64,000 bases of DNA from Pseudomonas vanderleydeniana (GCF_014268755.2 NZ_CP077093.1:5112501-5176500), one strand, 5' to 3'; positions 46,754 through 56,540 are shown, numbered from the stretch's first letter. Notes: generated from the letters alone by a model not told the origin. Made by a program: numbers and translations.

Positions 46754-48088
46754 ATGCTGCGTGCGCTCTACCTGCTGCTTCTCTGCGCCCTGCCTTGCAT
46801 GGCCCAGGCCAACCTCCCCGCTCCACCCGACGATGGCCTGGTGTTGCGCATCCAGGGTTCCAATACCATCGGTGCCACGCTCGGACCGGCGCTGGTCAAG
46901 GGTTGGCTCATCGAACAGGGCCTGCACGGCGTGCATGATGCCGCCACCGGCAAGGACAACGAACAGCGGGTCCTGGCAACCACCGAACAGGGCCGACGGG
47001 TTCGCGTGGAAGTCGCCGCCCACGGCTCCAGTACCGGTTTTGCCGCCCTCAAGGCCGGCACCGCCGACCTGGCCGCCGCTTCCCGTCCCATCAAGGACAG
47101 CGAACGCCAGGCCCTGGAAAACCTCGGTGACCTGAAAAGTCCCGAAGCCGAACAGGTGATCGCCATCGATGGCGTGGCGATCATCCTGCATCCGCAAAAC
47201 CCGCTGGCGCAGCTCGACACCGGCACCCTGGCGCGAATCTTCGCCGGCGAAGTGAAAACCTGGGAAGAACTCGGCGGCACCGGCGGAGCGATCCACCTGT
47301 ACGCCCGTGATGACCAGTCCGGCACCTGGGACACCTTCCGTGAGCTGGTCCTGGCGCGACACGGCAAGACGCTGGGCAACACGGCCAAGCGCTTCGAGTC
47401 CAGCGAGCAGTTGTCGGATGCCGTGAGCCAGGACCGGGCCGGCATCGGCTTCATCGGCCTGCCCTACGTACGCCAGGCCAGGGCCGTGGCGATCGTCGAT
47501 GGCGACTCGCAACCGATGCTGCCGCTCGCCAGCCTGATCGCCACCGAGGATTATCCGCTGTCACGCCGGCTGTTCTTCTACCTGCCGCCAAACGGCGGCA
47601 ATCCCTGGGCCCAGTCACTGGTGCAATTCGCCCAGAGCCGGGCCGGTCAGGCGATCGTCGCCAGCAACGGTTTCATCGCCCAGACGGTGCAGGCCATGCC
47701 AGTGCAGGCCAGCGCGCAGATGCCGGGCGACTACCAGGCGCTCGCCAGGCAGGCCCAGCGCCTGTCGGTGAATTTCCGTTTCGAGGAGGGCAGCGCCAGC
47801 CTGGACAACAAGGCCCGCCAGGATCTGCAGCGGGTGCTCGACTACCTGCGTGACCGTGGCAAGCTGAACGACCGGGTCACACTGGTAGGATTCGGTGATG
47901 CCAAGAGCGACCCGGAACGAGCCCGGTTGCTGTCCCGGCTGCGGGCCATGGCGGTACGCCGGGAGCTGCTCAAGGGCGGCGTGGTATTTCGCGACATCCT
48001 CGGCTTCGGCGAGCAGATGCCGGTGGCGGCCAATACCGCCGATGAAGGACGGATCAAGAACCGTCGGGTCGAGGTGTGGGTTTACTGA
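46754..48088 (+). CDS. PstS-like phosphate-binding protein fused to an OmpA-like domain
   Basis: A 444-aa exported protein: signal peptide ending AQA near residue 20, then a PstS-type binding fold (about 30-310) with RIQGSNTIGATLGPALV, GSSTGFAALKAGTADLAAASRPIKDSE, DGVAIILHPQNPLAQL and DDQSGTWDTF as the typical ligand-binding blocks. From about 340 on is an OmpA-like peptidoglycan-binding domain: VNFRFEEGSASLDNKARQDLQRVL and ending GRIKNRRVEVWVY. The domain architecture suggests a peptidoglycan-tethered phosphate receptor rather than an ABC-transporter protein; no pst genes are nearby. Confidence 0.83.
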   Translation: MLRALYLLLLCALPCMAQANLPAPPDDGLVLRIQGSNTIGATLGPALVKGWLIEQGLHGVHDAATGKDNEQRVLATTEQGRRVRVEVAAHGSSTGFAALKAGTADLAAASRPIKDSERQALENLGDLKSPEAEQVIAIDGVAIILHPQNPLAQLDTGTLARIFAGEVKTWEELGGTGGAIHLYARDDQSGTWDTFRELVLARHGKTLGNTAKRFESSEQLSDAVSQDRAGIGFIGLPYVRQARAVAIVDGDSQPMLPLASLIATEDYPLSRRLFFYLPPNGGNPWAQSLVQFAQSRAGQAIVASNGFIAQTVQAMPVQASAQMPGDYQALARQAQRLSVNFRFEEGSASLDNKARQDLQRVLDYLRDRGKLNDRVTLVGFGDAKSDPERARLLSRLRAMAVRRELLKGGVVFRDILGFGEQMPVAANTADEGRIKNRRVEVWVY

Positions 48089-48115
48089 TCGACGAGCTCC
48101 CGTCCGGCCGACATT

Positions 48116-48264
48116 TGTGGCGAGCGGGCTTGTCGGGACGCCGCACCGCCGCGCCGGGCAGCGAAACGGCCCCAAACCTGGCAGCATCAATCTGCCTGGT
48201 ACACCGCGGACTCAGGTTTCAGGGCTGCTGCGCACCCCAGCGCGGGCAAGCCCGCTCGCCACAA
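48116..48264. repeat. REP pair, GCGAGCGGGCTTG family
   Basis: TTGTGGCGAGCGGGCTTG (48116-48133) pairs with the right arm 48243-48264 (CGGGCAAGCCCGCTCGCC). The centre contains GTCGGGACGCCGC, also present at 13980. Confidence 0.75.
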
Positions 48265-48322
48265 AAGCCGTTCGCCAGCGGGCCCACTCAGGAAGGTGAG
48301 CTCGCCACAAGCGTTCACTCAA

Positions 48323-49552
48323 TCAACGCGGCGAGCGCAGCATCTCCCGCGGCACATACTTGCCGATCTCGTACTTGCCGATCGCCGCCCGGTGCACCTC
48401 GTCCGGCCCATCGGCCAGGCGCAGGGTGCGTTGCATCGCGTACATGTACGCCAGCGGGAAATCGTTCGACACCCCCGCCCCGCCATGGATCTGGATCGCC
48501 CGGTCGATCACCTTCAGGGCCACGTTCGGCGCCACCACCTTGATCTGGGCAATCTCGCTCTTGGCCACCTTGTTGCCCACGGTGTCCATCATGTAGGCCG
48601 CCTTCAGGGTCAACAGGCGGGCCATGTCGATTTCCATCCGCGAGTCGGCGATCTTGTCGATGTTGCCGCCCAGCCGGGCCAGCGGCTTGCCGAACGCGGT
48701 GCGATTGACCGAACGCTTGCACATCAGTTCCAGCGCACGCTCGGCCATGCCGATCGAGCGCATGCAGTGGTGAATCCGCCCCGGGCCCAGGCGCCCCTGG
48801 GCGATCTCGAAACCACGGCCCTCGCCCAGCAACACGTTCTCGTATGGCACCCGCACGTTTTCGAACAGCACTTCGGCATGGCCGTGCGGCGCATCGTCGT
48901 AACCGAACACCGGCAGCGGCCGGACGATCTTCACGCCGGGGGTATCGACCGGTACCAGGATCATCGAGTGCTGCTGGTGCCGCGGTGCATCCGGGTTGCT
49001 CAGGCCCATGAAAATCAGAATCTTGCAACGCGGGTCGCAGGCACCCGACGTCCACCATTTCCTGCCGTTGATCACCCACTCGTCACCGTCGCGCACGGCG
49101 CGGGCCGCCATGTTGGTGGCATCCGACGACGCCACGTCCGGTTCGGTCATGGCGAACGCCGAGCGGATCTCGCCACGCAGCAGCGGTTCGAGCCAGCGCT
49201 GCTTCTGTTCATCGTTGGCGTAGCGCACCAGCACTTCCATGTTGCCGGTGTCCGGTGCCGAGCAGTTGAACGGTTCCGGGCCCAGCAGCGAACGCCCCAT
49301 GATTTCCGCCAGTGGCGCGTATTCCAGGTTGGTCAGCCCCGCCCCCAACTCGGACTCCGGCAGGAACAGGTTCCACAGGCCTTCGGCGCGAGCACGGGCC
49401 TTGAGTTCCTCCATGATCGCGGTAGGCTGCCAGCGATCGCCTTCGGCGACCTGGCGCTCGAAGATCGGCTCGGCCGGATAGACATAGGTGTCCATGAACG
49501 CGGTGACACGCTCACGCAGTTCCTGGACCTTGGGCGAATAGGCGAAATCCAT
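48323..49552 (-). CDS. Acyl-CoA dehydrogenase (ACAD10/11-like)
   Basis: A 409-aa flavoenzyme. [20 protein letters not shown] and [19 protein letters not shown] are the FAD/substrate blocks in the beta-domain; the C-terminal part contains [43 protein letters not shown], whose HGGAGVSND and DGPDEVH patterns match the ACAD10/11 subgroup used for longer or hydroxylated acyl-CoAs. It diverges from the LysR gene by 152 bp, which likely controls it. Confidence 0.9.
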   Translation of the reverse strand: MDFAYSPKVQELRERVTAFMDTYVYPAEPIFERQVAEGDRWQPTAIMEELKARARAEGLWNLFLPESELGAGLTNLEYAPLAEIMGRSLLGPEPFNCSAPDTGNMEVLVRYANDEQKQRWLEPLLRGEIRSAFAMTEPDVASSDATNMAARAVRDGDEWVINGRKWWTSGACDPRCKILIFMGLSNPDAPRHQQHSMILVPVDTPGVKIVRPLPVFGYDDAPHGHAEVLFENVRVPYENVLLGEGRGFEIAQGRLGPGRIHHCMRSIGMAERALELMCKRSVNRTAFGKPLARLGGNIDKIADSRMEIDMARLLTLKAAYMMDTVGNKVAKSEIAQIKVVAPNVALKVIDRAIQIHGGAGVSNDFPLAYMYAMQRTLRLADGPDEVHRAAIGKYEIGKYVPREMLRSPR

Positions 49553-49704
49553 GGGCAGCTACCTTCTTGAACAGGTGGTTGGAGACATGGGATCGATGCT
49601 AGTACTGGCTACGAAAATTTACCAAAGCTATTCTCGGCGTGTATTAACATTCATCACCGATATATGATCGGCTGATCGAATACTGACAATAAGAGCGCCG
49701 CGAA

Positions 49705-50634
49705 ATGAATCTGAGCAAGGTCGACCTCAATCTTTTCATCGTCTTCGACGCCATCTACACCGAAGCCAACCTGACCCGTGCCGGGCAGATCGTCGGCATC
49801 ACCCAGCCGGCGGTATCCAACGCCCTGGCCCGCTTGCGGGAAACCTTCAACGACCCGCTGTTCGTGCGCACCGCCCAGGGCATGGTGCCCACGCCAATGG
49901 CGCAGAACATCATCGGCCCGGTACGCAATGCGCTGTCGCTGCTGCGCACGTCGGTCCAGGAAAGCCGCATCTTCAACCCGCTGCAGGCGAACAAGACCTA
50001 CCGCATCAGCATGACCGACCTCACCGAGGCGGTGATCCTGCCGCCGCTGTTCCAGCGCCTGCGCCGCCTGGCACCGACCGTGGCGATCGAGAGTTTCCTG
50101 TCCAAGCGTCGCGAAACCACCAAGGAACTGGCCGCCGGCCGTATCGACTTCGCCGTCGATGCGCCGCTCAACACCGACCCGCAGGTGCGCCACGTACGGC
50201 TGATGGAGGACCACTATGTCTGCGCCATGCGCAAGGGCCATCCACTGGCGGGCAAGGACAAGCTGACCCTGGACGATTACCTGGGGCTGACCCACATCCA
50301 TATCTCCAGCCGGCGCAATGGCCTGGGCTACGTCGACCTGGCCCTGGGCAAGATGGGCATCCAGCGCAAGATCGCCCTGCGCTCGCAGCATTACCTGATG
50401 GCCTCGCAGGTGCTGCAACAGACCGACATGGTCATGACCGTGCCGGAGCGCTTCGCCCGCCGGCACGAACTGCACTACTTCCCGTTACCGGTCAACGACG
50501 TGCCACCGGTGGAAACCCACCTCTACTGGCACGAAAGCACCGACCAGGACCCGGCCAACCGCTGGATGCGCGAGCAGATCATCGAGCTCTGCCAGCAGGT
50601 CACCGCACACGAGAAGAAACTCGACAAGGCCTGA
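49705..50634 (+). CDS. LysR-type regulator
   Basis: A 309-aa LysR protein with a strong N-terminal HTH (VDLNLFIVFDAIYTEANLTRAGQIVGITQPAVSNALARLRETFNDPLFVRT, 6-56) and an effector domain. Divergent from the acyl-CoA dehydrogenase, its probable target. A family often linked to fatty-acid metabolism. It is followed by the liu cluster, but 99 bp and the LiuR palindrome separate it from liuR. Confidence 0.88.
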   Translation: MNLSKVDLNLFIVFDAIYTEANLTRAGQIVGITQPAVSNALARLRETFNDPLFVRTAQGMVPTPMAQNIIGPVRNALSLLRTSVQESRIFNPLQANKTYRISMTDLTEAVILPPLFQRLRRLAPTVAIESFLSKRRETTKELAAGRIDFAVDAPLNTDPQVRHVRLMEDHYVCAMRKGHPLAGKDKLTLDDYLGLTHIHISSRRNGLGYVDLALGKMGIQRKIALRSQHYLMASQVLQQTDMVMTVPERFARRHELHYFPLPVNDVPPVETHLYWHESTDQDPANRWMREQIIELCQQVTAHEKKLDKA

Positions 50635-50670
50635 GAGCGCCTGTGGCGAGCGGGACCATGTACCAGCAAC

Positions 50671-50694
50671 CTGCTTGACGTATACGTCAAGCAG
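50671..50694. promoter_or_regulatory. Perfect 24-bp LiuR palindrome in the liuR promoter
   Basis: A perfect palindrome (core TTGACGTATACGTCAA, 50675-50690, extended by CTGC/GCAG). TTGACG at its left acts as -35 and TAGCTT lies 18 bp further on, so the operator occupies the spacer as in MerR-type promoters. It lies 38 bp before the liuR ATG. Confidence 0.85.
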
Positions 50695-50732
50695 CCTTTA
50701 GCTTAGCGCTATGCCCCTCCCCGAGCGCCCTC

Positions 50733-51116
50733 ATGAGCAGCCAGACCTACAGCATCTCCGACCTCGCCCGCGAGCTCGACATCACCACTCGCGCGATTCG
50801 CTTCTATGAGGAACAGGGCATGCTCGCCCCCGAGCGCCGTGGCCTGGAACGTGTCTACTCGGGTCGCGACAAGGTGACCCTGAAATTGATACTGCGCGGC
50901 AAGCGCATCGGCTTCTCCCTCGCCGAGTGCCGCGAACTGATCGAGTTGTACGACCCGTCCGGCGGCAACCAGAAGCAGCTCAACAGCATGCTCGCGAAAA
51001 TCGCCGAACGCCGCGCACAACTGGAGCAGCAACTGCTGGACATCGAACAGATGAAACTGGAGCTCGATACCGCCGAGGAACGCTGCATCCAGGCGCTGGC
51101 CCAGACCCTCGAATGA
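50733..51116 (+). CDS. liuR: MerR-type regulator of leucine/isovalerate catabolism LiuR
   Basis: A 127-aa MerR-family regulator: HTH about 7-70 (SISDLARELDITTRAIRFYEEQGMLAPERRG), then a coiled-coil dimerisation helix (LNSMLAKIAERRAQLEQQLLDIEQMKLEL). No cysteine ligand pattern, so it senses an organic acyl-CoA rather than metal. It regulates the liu genes and itself through palindromes at 50671 and 52741. It precedes liuE by 109 bp. Confidence 0.92.
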   Translation: MSSQTYSISDLARELDITTRAIRFYEEQGMLAPERRGLERVYSGRDKVTLKLILRGKRIGFSLAECRELIELYDPSGGNQKQLNSMLAKIAERRAQLEQQLLDIEQMKLELDTAEERCIQALAQTLE

Positions 51117-51225
51117 CCAGACACCACCTCTCCCTTTAGGAACCGGCTTGCTGGCTCCCACAGGGAACACCGCGGCAGAGCCCGACAGTCAAGGCAGCCC
51201 CCCACATTCAACAAGGTACCCGTCC

Positions 51226-52125
51226 ATGTCCCTACCCACCCACGTACGCCTGGTCGAAGTCGGCCCCCGCGACGGCCTGCAGAACGAAGCCCAGCCCATC
51301 AGCGTCGCCGACAAGGTGCGTCTGGTCGACCGCCTCACCGAGGCCGGCCTGGGCTATATCGAGGTCGGCAGCTTCGTCTCGCCCAAATGGGTACCGCAGA
51401 TGGCCGGCTCCGCCGAAGTCTTCGCCGGCATCCAGCGCAAGACAGGGGTGACCTATGCCGCCCTGGCGCCCAACCTGCGCGGCTTCGAGGATGCCGTGGC
51501 GGCCGGGGTGAAGGAAGTGGCGGTGTTCGCGGCCGCGTCCGAGGCCTTTTCCCAGCGCAACATCAACTGCTCCATCCGCGAAAGCCTCGAGCGTTTCACG
51601 CCGATCATGGAGGCCGCCCGTCAACACGGCGTGACCGTGCGTGGCTATGTGTCCTGCGTACTGGGTTGCCCGTATGAAGGCACGGTAGCCGCCGAGCAGG
51701 TCGCCGTGGTCGCCCGCGAACTGAATGCCATGGGCTGCTACGAAGTGTCCCTGGGCGACACCATCGGCACCGGCACTCCCGGCGCCACCCGACGGATGTT
51801 CGAAGTGGTGTCCGCCAGCGTTCCGCGGGAAAAGCTCGCCGGGCACTTCCACGATACCTACGGCCAGGCCATGGCCAACGTCTATGCCAGCCTGCTCGAA
51901 GGCATCCAGGTGTTCGACAGCTCGATCGCCGGCCTCGGCGGCTGCCCGTACGCCAAGGGCGCCAGCGGTAACGTTGCCACCGAAGACGTGCTCTACATGC
52001 TCGACGGCCTGGGTATCAGCACCGGTGTCGACCTCGATCGCCTGCTGCTGGCCGGCCAGGAAATCTGCGGCGTGCTCGGTCGTGCTACCGGGTCACGGGT
52101 CGCACGAGCGCGACAGGCGGGTTGA
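51226..52125 (+). CDS. liuE: Hydroxymethylglutaryl-CoA lyase LiuE/MvaB
   Basis: A 299-aa TIM-barrel lyase of the DRE family that splits HMG-CoA into acetyl-CoA and acetoacetate. EVGPRDGLQNE contains catalytic Arg/Asp, and GLGGCPYAKGASGNVATEDVLYML is the HMG-CoA lyase signature with its reactive Cys. Last step of leucine breakdown. Start at 51226 follows ACAAGG. It is separated from liuABCD by the CrcY-like RNA, an organisation known in P. putida (mvaB). Confidence 0.95.
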   Translation: MSLPTHVRLVEVGPRDGLQNEAQPISVADKVRLVDRLTEAGLGYIEVGSFVSPKWVPQMAGSAEVFAGIQRKTGVTYAALAPNLRGFEDAVAAGVKEVAVFAAASEAFSQRNINCSIRESLERFTPIMEAARQHGVTVRGYVSCVLGCPYEGTVAAEQVAVVARELNAMGCYEVSLGDTIGTGTPGATRRMFEVVSASVPREKLAGHFHDTYGQAMANVYASLLEGIQVFDSSIAGLGGCPYAKGASGNVATEDVLYMLDGLGISTGVDLDRLLLAGQEICGVLGRATGSRVARARQAG

Positions 52126-52135
52126 GTGTGTCAGG

Positions 52136-52168
52136 GTGTTACCGGCTGGAAACACAAACGAGTAACAC
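52136..52168. promoter_or_regulatory. CbrB-like activator site upstream of the sRNA
   Basis: GTGTTAC (52136-52142) and GTAACAC (52162-52168) form a perfect 7-bp inverted repeat 19 bases apart, about 110 bp before the sigma-54 promoter. Published CbrB sites are TGTTAC/GTAACA repeats with a somewhat shorter spacer as I recall, so the identity is likely but spacing is unusual. Confidence 0.5.
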
Positions 52169-52250
52169 GGGAACAGATTTGGCGATTCCGCCGACGGAAG
52201 ATTGTCCTACAAAATCATCAAGCCATTGATTTTAAAGGATTTTAAAAAGT

Positions 52251-52266
52251 TGGCACGCCACCTGCT
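52251..52266 (+). promoter_or_regulatory. Sigma-54 promoter of the CrcY-like RNA
   Basis: TGGCACGCCACCTGCT has a perfect -24 element and -12 CTGCT with 10-base GG-GC spacing. Predicted start of transcription about 52276-52278. Confidence 0.88.
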
Positions 52267-52276
52267 ATATCTCTGG

Positions 52277-52650
52277 CATAACAAGAACAAAAAGCAGCAA
52301 ACCAATAAAAATAAGACGTAACGACTCTGACATAACAAGAACAACACGGCAGAGACGCAGCTAACAGATTCTTTTGGAGCAGGTGTGCTTTCAGGGAACC
52401 TCCGGGTCACCCGCAACCGGGCAGAGAACAATAAAACTACCTCAAGGTAGCTCCCGAACTGGTTGGATCTCCTGATAAGGCAGGTCAGCGCTCAAAAAAA
52501 TATGTTTGCTCTTGACCCCGGATGGGGGTCGCACAAAAACAGCGGTAAAGGGCCACGGTTGACAAAAACAACAATAGACCGCCCCTCAATAACAAGAAAA
52601 GAGCATACAAAACGCATTCAAGGGGAGCTTCGGCTCCCCTTCGTGTTTCT
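52277..52650 (+). ncRNA. crcY: CrcY-like sRNA (Crc/Hfq-sequestering RNA)
   Basis: A region of about 370 nt without a gene, between HMG-CoA lyase and liuA, the documented position of P. putida crcY. It contains at least five A-rich Hfq/Crc-binding motifs: AACAAGAACAA (52280), AACAAGAACAAC (52334), AACAATAAAA (52427), AAAACAACAATA (52565) and AATAACAAGAAAA (52588). It is preceded by a sigma-54 promoter and ended by an intrinsic terminator. Such RNAs titrate Hfq/Crc and relieve catabolite repression in response to CbrAB. The exact ends are inferred. Confidence 0.87.
52620..52641 (+). terminator. Terminator of the CrcY-like RNA
   Basis: AAGGGGAGC (52620-52628) pairs perfectly with GCTCCCCTT (52633-52641) around a UUCG tetraloop, followed by CGTGTTTCT. 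The T-tract is short and interrupted. Confidence 0.8.
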
Positions 52651-52740
52651 GCGTTTCGGCCATTTCCCTACGCTACCCCACTCCCCGCGAACCCAGCTCA
52701 TTTCGTCGCCCTTGGCCGATTGACAGCCAACGCCATCAGG

Positions 52741-52756
52741 TTTACGTTAACGTAAA
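52741..52756. promoter_or_regulatory. LiuR palindrome upstream of liuA
   Basis: TTTACGTTAACGTAAA is a perfect 16-bp palindrome, 55 bp before the liuA start, matching the published LiuR consensus type. It differs from the liuR-promoter palindrome in its flanks and central bases. Confidence 0.88.
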
Positions 52757-52811
52757 GGTAAGCAAAAACGCACACCCGACTTACCCACTTCCCATAACAA
52801 AAGGCGACCCC

Positions 52812-53975
52812 ATGAGCTACCCGACCCTGAACTTCGACCTCGGCGAAACCCTCGACATGCTTCGTGATCAGGTGCAGGGCTTCGTCGCCCGGGAACTGGC
52901 CCCACGGGCCGCACAGATCGACGCGGACAACCTGTTCCCGGCCGACATGTGGCGCAAGTTCGGCGAAATGGGGCTGCTGGGTATCACCGTAGCAGAGGAA
53001 TACGGCGGCGCCGGTCTCGGTTACCTGGCTCACGTCGTGGCCATGGAAGAAATCAGCCGTGGCTCGGCTTCGGTTGCCCTCTCCTACGGCGCCCACTCCA
53101 ACCTGTGCGTCAACCAGATCAACCGCAATGGCAACCACGCCCAGAAAAGCAAGTACCTGCCCCAGCTGATCAGCGGCGAACATGTCGGCGCCCTGGCCAT
53201 GAGCGAACCCAACGCCGGCTCCGACGTGGTGTCGATGAAACTGCGCGCCGACAAGCGCGGCGACCGTTTCGTCCTCAACGGCAGCAAGACCTGGATCACC
53301 AACGGCCCCGATGCCAACACCTACGTGATCTACGCCAAGACCGACCTGGACAAGGGCCCGCACGGCATCACCGCGTTCATCGTCGAGCGCGACTGGAAAG
53401 GCTTCAGCCGCAGCAACAAGTTCGACAAGCTGGGCATGCGCGGCTCCAACACCTGCGAACTGTTCTTCGATGACGTCGAAGTGCCCGAGGAAAACATCCT
53501 CGGCACGCTCAACGGCGGCGTGAAGGTGCTGATGAGCGGCCTGGACTACGAGCGCGTGGTCCTGTCCGGCGGCCCGACCGGGATCATGCAGGCCTGCATG
53601 GACCTGGTGCTGCCCTACATCCACGACCGCAAGCAGTTCGGCCAGAGCATCGGCGAGTTCCAACTGATCCAGGGCAAGGTCGCCGACATGTACACCCAGC
53701 TCAACGCCAGCCGCGCCTACCTGTATGCCGTGGCCCGCGCCTGCGAGCGCGGCGAGACCGCCCGCAAGGACGCTGCCGGGGTGATCCTGTACACCGCCGA
53801 ACGCGCCACCCAGATGGCCCTGGAAGCGATCCAGATCCTCGGCGGCAATGGCTACATCAACGAATTCCCCGCCGGCCGCCTGCTGCGCGACGCCAAGCTC
53901 TATGAAATCGGCGCCGGCACCAGCGAGATCCGCCGGATGCTGATCGGCCGCGAACTGTTCAACGAAACCCGCTGA
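52812..53975 (+). CDS. liuA: Isovaleryl-CoA dehydrogenase LiuA
   Basis: A 387-aa FAD enzyme converting isovaleryl-CoA to 3-methylcrotonyl-CoA. Blocks [33 protein letters not shown] and [14 protein letters not shown] are standard; Glu247 ([12 protein letters not shown]) is at the position of the catalytic base peculiar to the isovaleryl-type enzyme. First gene of the liuABCD operon, with liuB 11 bp downstream. Confidence 0.95.
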   Translation: MSYPTLNFDLGETLDMLRDQVQGFVARELAPRAAQIDADNLFPADMWRKFGEMGLLGITVAEEYGGAGLGYLAHVVAMEEISRGSASVALSYGAHSNLCVNQINRNGNHAQKSKYLPQLISGEHVGALAMSEPNAGSDVVSMKLRADKRGDRFVLNGSKTWITNGPDANTYVIYAKTDLDKGPHGITAFIVERDWKGFSRSNKFDKLGMRGSNTCELFFDDVEVPEENILGTLNGGVKVLMSGLDYERVVLSGGPTGIMQACMDLVLPYIHDRKQFGQSIGEFQLIQGKVADMYTQLNASRAYLYAVARACERGETARKDAAGVILYTAERATQMALEAIQILGGNGYINEFPAGRLLRDAKLYEIGAGTSEIRRMLIGRELFNETR

Positions 53976-53986
53976 GGGGCGCGCAC

Positions 53987-55594
53987 ATGGCAATCCTGCA
54001 CACGCAACTCAACCCGCGCTCGGCGGAGTTCGCCAATAACCATGCGGTCATGCTCGAACAGGTCAACGCCCTGCGCGCGCTGCTCGCCCAGGTCCGCCAG
54101 GGTGGCGGGGCAAAGGCCCAGGAGCGGCATACCTCGCGCGGCAAATTGCTGCCACGCGAGCGGATCAATCGCCTGCTCGACCCGGGTTCGCCGTTCCTGG
54201 AAATCAGCCAGTTGGCCGCCCACGACGTGTACGGCGAAGACGTCCCGGCAGCCGGGGTGATCGCCGGCATCGGTCGCGTCGAGGGGGTCGAGTGCATGAT
54301 CGTGGCCAACGACGCCACGGTCAAAGGCGGCTCCTACTACCCGCTCACCGTGAAGAAACACCTGCGCGCCCAGGCCATCGCCCAGCAGAACCGCCTGCCG
54401 TGCATCTACCTGGTCGACTCCGGTGGTGCCAACCTGCCGCGCCAGGACGAAGTGTTCCCGGACCGCGAACACTTCGGGCGGATCTTCTTCAACCAGGCCA
54501 ACATGAGCGCCCAGGGCATCGCGCAGATCGCCGTGGTCATGGGCTCCTGCACCGCCGGCGGCGCCTATGTGCCGGCAATGGCCGACGAAACCATCATGGT
54601 CCGCCAGCAGGCGACCATCTTCCTCGCCGGCCCGCCACTGGTGAAGGCCGCCACCGGCGAGGTGGTGAGCGCCGAGGAGCTCGGCGGCGCCGATGTGCAC
54701 TGCAAGGTCTCCGGCGTGGCCGACCATTACGCCGACAGCGATGAACATGCCCTGGCCCTGGCCCGGCGCAGCGTCGCCAACCTCAACTGGCGCAAGCTCG
54801 GTGAACTGCAGCAACGTACCCCGATTGCCCCGAACTACCCGGCTGACGAGCTGTACGGGGTGATTCCGGCCGACGCCAAGCAACCGTTCGATGTGCGCGA
54901 AGTCATCGCCCGGCTGGTGGACGGCTCGGTACTCGACGAATTCAAGGCCCTGTTCGGCACCACCCTGGTCTGCGGCTTCGCCCACCTGCACGGCTACCCG
55001 GTGGCGATCCTGGCCAACAACGGCATCCTCTTCGCCGAGGCGGCGCAAAAAGGCGCGCACTTCATCGAGCTGGCCTGCCAGCGCGGCATTCCGCTGCTGT
55101 TCCTGCAGAACATCACCGGCTTCATGGTCGGCCAGAAGTACGAAGCCGGCGGTATCGCCAAGCACGGCGCCAAGCTGGTCACCGCGGTGGCCTGCGCCAA
55201 GGTGCCGAAGTTCACCGTGATCATCGGCGGCAGCTTCGGCGCCGGCAACTACGGCATGTGCGGGCGGGCCTACGATCCGCGCTTCCTGTGGATGTGGCCG
55301 AACGCGCGGATCGGCGTGATGGGAGCCGAGCAGGCGGCGGGCGTGCTGGTGCAGGTCAAGCGCGAACAGAGCGAACGCAGCGGCCAGGCTTTCACGGCGC
55401 AGCAGGAAGCCGAGATCAAGCAGCCGATTCTCGACCAGTACGAACACCAGGGCCATCCGTATTACTCCAGCGCCCGCCTGTGGGACGACGGCGTGATCGA
55501 TCCGGCACAGACCCGCGACATCCTCGGCCTGGCCCTCTCGGCGACGCTCAATGCGCCGATCGAGCCGAGCCGGTTCGGCGTGTTCCGCATGTAG
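53987..55594 (+). CDS. liuB: Methylcrotonyl-CoA carboxylase beta (carboxyltransferase) subunit LiuB
   Basis: A 535-aa carboxyltransferase. The N-half holds [29 protein letters not shown] and [16 protein letters not shown], the C-half [28 protein letters not shown] and [29 protein letters not shown], all conserved in MCC beta. With LiuD it carboxylates methylcrotonyl-CoA to 3-methylglutaconyl-CoA. A REP pair lies in the 130-bp gap to liuC. Confidence 0.96.
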   Translation: MAILHTQLNPRSAEFANNHAVMLEQVNALRALLAQVRQGGGAKAQERHTSRGKLLPRERINRLLDPGSPFLEISQLAAHDVYGEDVPAAGVIAGIGRVEGVECMIVANDATVKGGSYYPLTVKKHLRAQAIAQQNRLPCIYLVDSGGANLPRQDEVFPDREHFGRIFFNQANMSAQGIAQIAVVMGSCTAGGAYVPAMADETIMVRQQATIFLAGPPLVKAATGEVVSAEELGGADVHCKVSGVADHYADSDEHALALARRSVANLNWRKLGELQQRTPIAPNYPADELYGVIPADAKQPFDVREVIARLVDGSVLDEFKALFGTTLVCGFAHLHGYPVAILANNGILFAEAAQKGAHFIELACQRGIPLLFLQNITGFMVGQKYEAGGIAKHGAKLVTAVACAKVPKFTVIIGGSFGAGNYGMCGRAYDPRFLWMWPNARIGVMGAEQAAGVLVQVKREQSERSGQAFTAQQEAEIKQPILDQYEHQGHPYYSSARLWDDGVIDPAQTRDILGLALSATLNAPIEPSRFGVFRM

Positions 55595-55606
55595 TCCGCA
55601 CACAGT

Positions 55607-55673
55607 CTGTAGGAGCGTGGCTTGCCTGCGAATAGGCTCCAGGGACCGCCAAAGGCCCCACACGCTCCTACAG
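55607..55673. repeat. REP pair inside the liu operon
   Basis: CTGTAGGAGCGTGG (55607-55620) pairs with the arm at 55657-55673 (CACGCTCCTACAG core). It lies between liuB and liuC, so it is transcribed within the operon and may influence subunit stoichiometry. Confidence 0.8.
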
Positions 55674-55724
55674 GGCAACGGTATTCGATCAAACGCTGCA
55701 ACTCTCCAATCGGAGCGAAACACC

Positions 55725-56540
55725 ATGACCGACTTCAACACCCTGGAACTGCACACCGACCCGCGCGGTTTCGCCACCCTCTGGCTCAGCCGCGAAGCCA
55801 AGAACAACGCGTTCAACGCCGAGATGATCCGCGAACTGATCCTCGCGCTGGACAAGATCCAGGCCGACGCCAGCCTGCGCTTCCTGCTCCTGCGCGCCCG
55901 CGGCCGGCACTTCAGCGCCGGCGCCGACCTGGCCTGGATGCAGCAATCGGCTGAAATGGACTACCACACCAATCTCGACGACGCCCGCGAACTGGCCGAG
56001 CTGATGTACAACCTGGCCCGACTGAAAGTCCCGACCCTCGCCGTGGTCCAGGGCGCGGCCTATGGTGGTGCCCTGGGCCTGATCAGTTGCTGCGACATGG
56101 CCATCGGAGCCGAGGACGCCCAGTTCTGCCTGTCGGAAGTGCGCATCGGCCTGGCCCCGGCGGTGATAAGCCCCTTCGTGGTCCAGGCCATCGGCGAGCG
56201 CGCCACCCGCCGCTACGCGCTCACCGCCGAACGCTTCAGTGGCCTGCGTGCCCGCGAACTCGGCCTGTTGGCCGAATGCTATCCAGCCGCCGAACTGGAG
56301 CGGCAGGTCGAGACCTGGATCGACAACCTGCTGCAGAACAGCCCGCAGGCGATGCGGGTGAGCAAGGACCTGCTGCGCGAAGTCGGCAGCGGCGCCCTCA
56401 CCCCCTCCCTGCGCCGCTACTGTGAAAACGCCATTGCCCGTATCCGGGTCAGCCCCGAAGGCCAGGAAGGCCTGCGTGCCTTCCTGCAAAAACGCCCACC
56501 GGCCTGGCAGGCCGGATCGACCAACAAGGAGTCTCATTGA
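55725..56540 (+). CDS. liuC: 3-Methylglutaconyl-CoA hydratase LiuC
   Basis: A 271-aa crotonase-family enzyme: GRHFSAGADLAWMQQSAEM is the oxyanion-hole region, and GAAYGGALGLISCCDMAIGAEDAQFCLSEVRIGLAPAVISPFV carries the active-site acids of the hydratase type. It hydrates 3-methylglutaconyl-CoA to HMG-CoA, which LiuE cleaves. Its stop overlaps the first base of liuD (TGATG). Confidence 0.92.
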   Translation: MTDFNTLELHTDPRGFATLWLSREAKNNAFNAEMIRELILALDKIQADASLRFLLLRARGRHFSAGADLAWMQQSAEMDYHTNLDDARELAELMYNLARLKVPTLAVVQGAAYGGALGLISCCDMAIGAEDAQFCLSEVRIGLAPAVISPFVVQAIGERATRRYALTAERFSGLRARELGLLAECYPAAELERQVETWIDNLLQNSPQAMRVSKDLLREVGSGALTPSLRRYCENAIARIRVSPEGQEGLRAFLQKRPPAWQAGSTNKESH

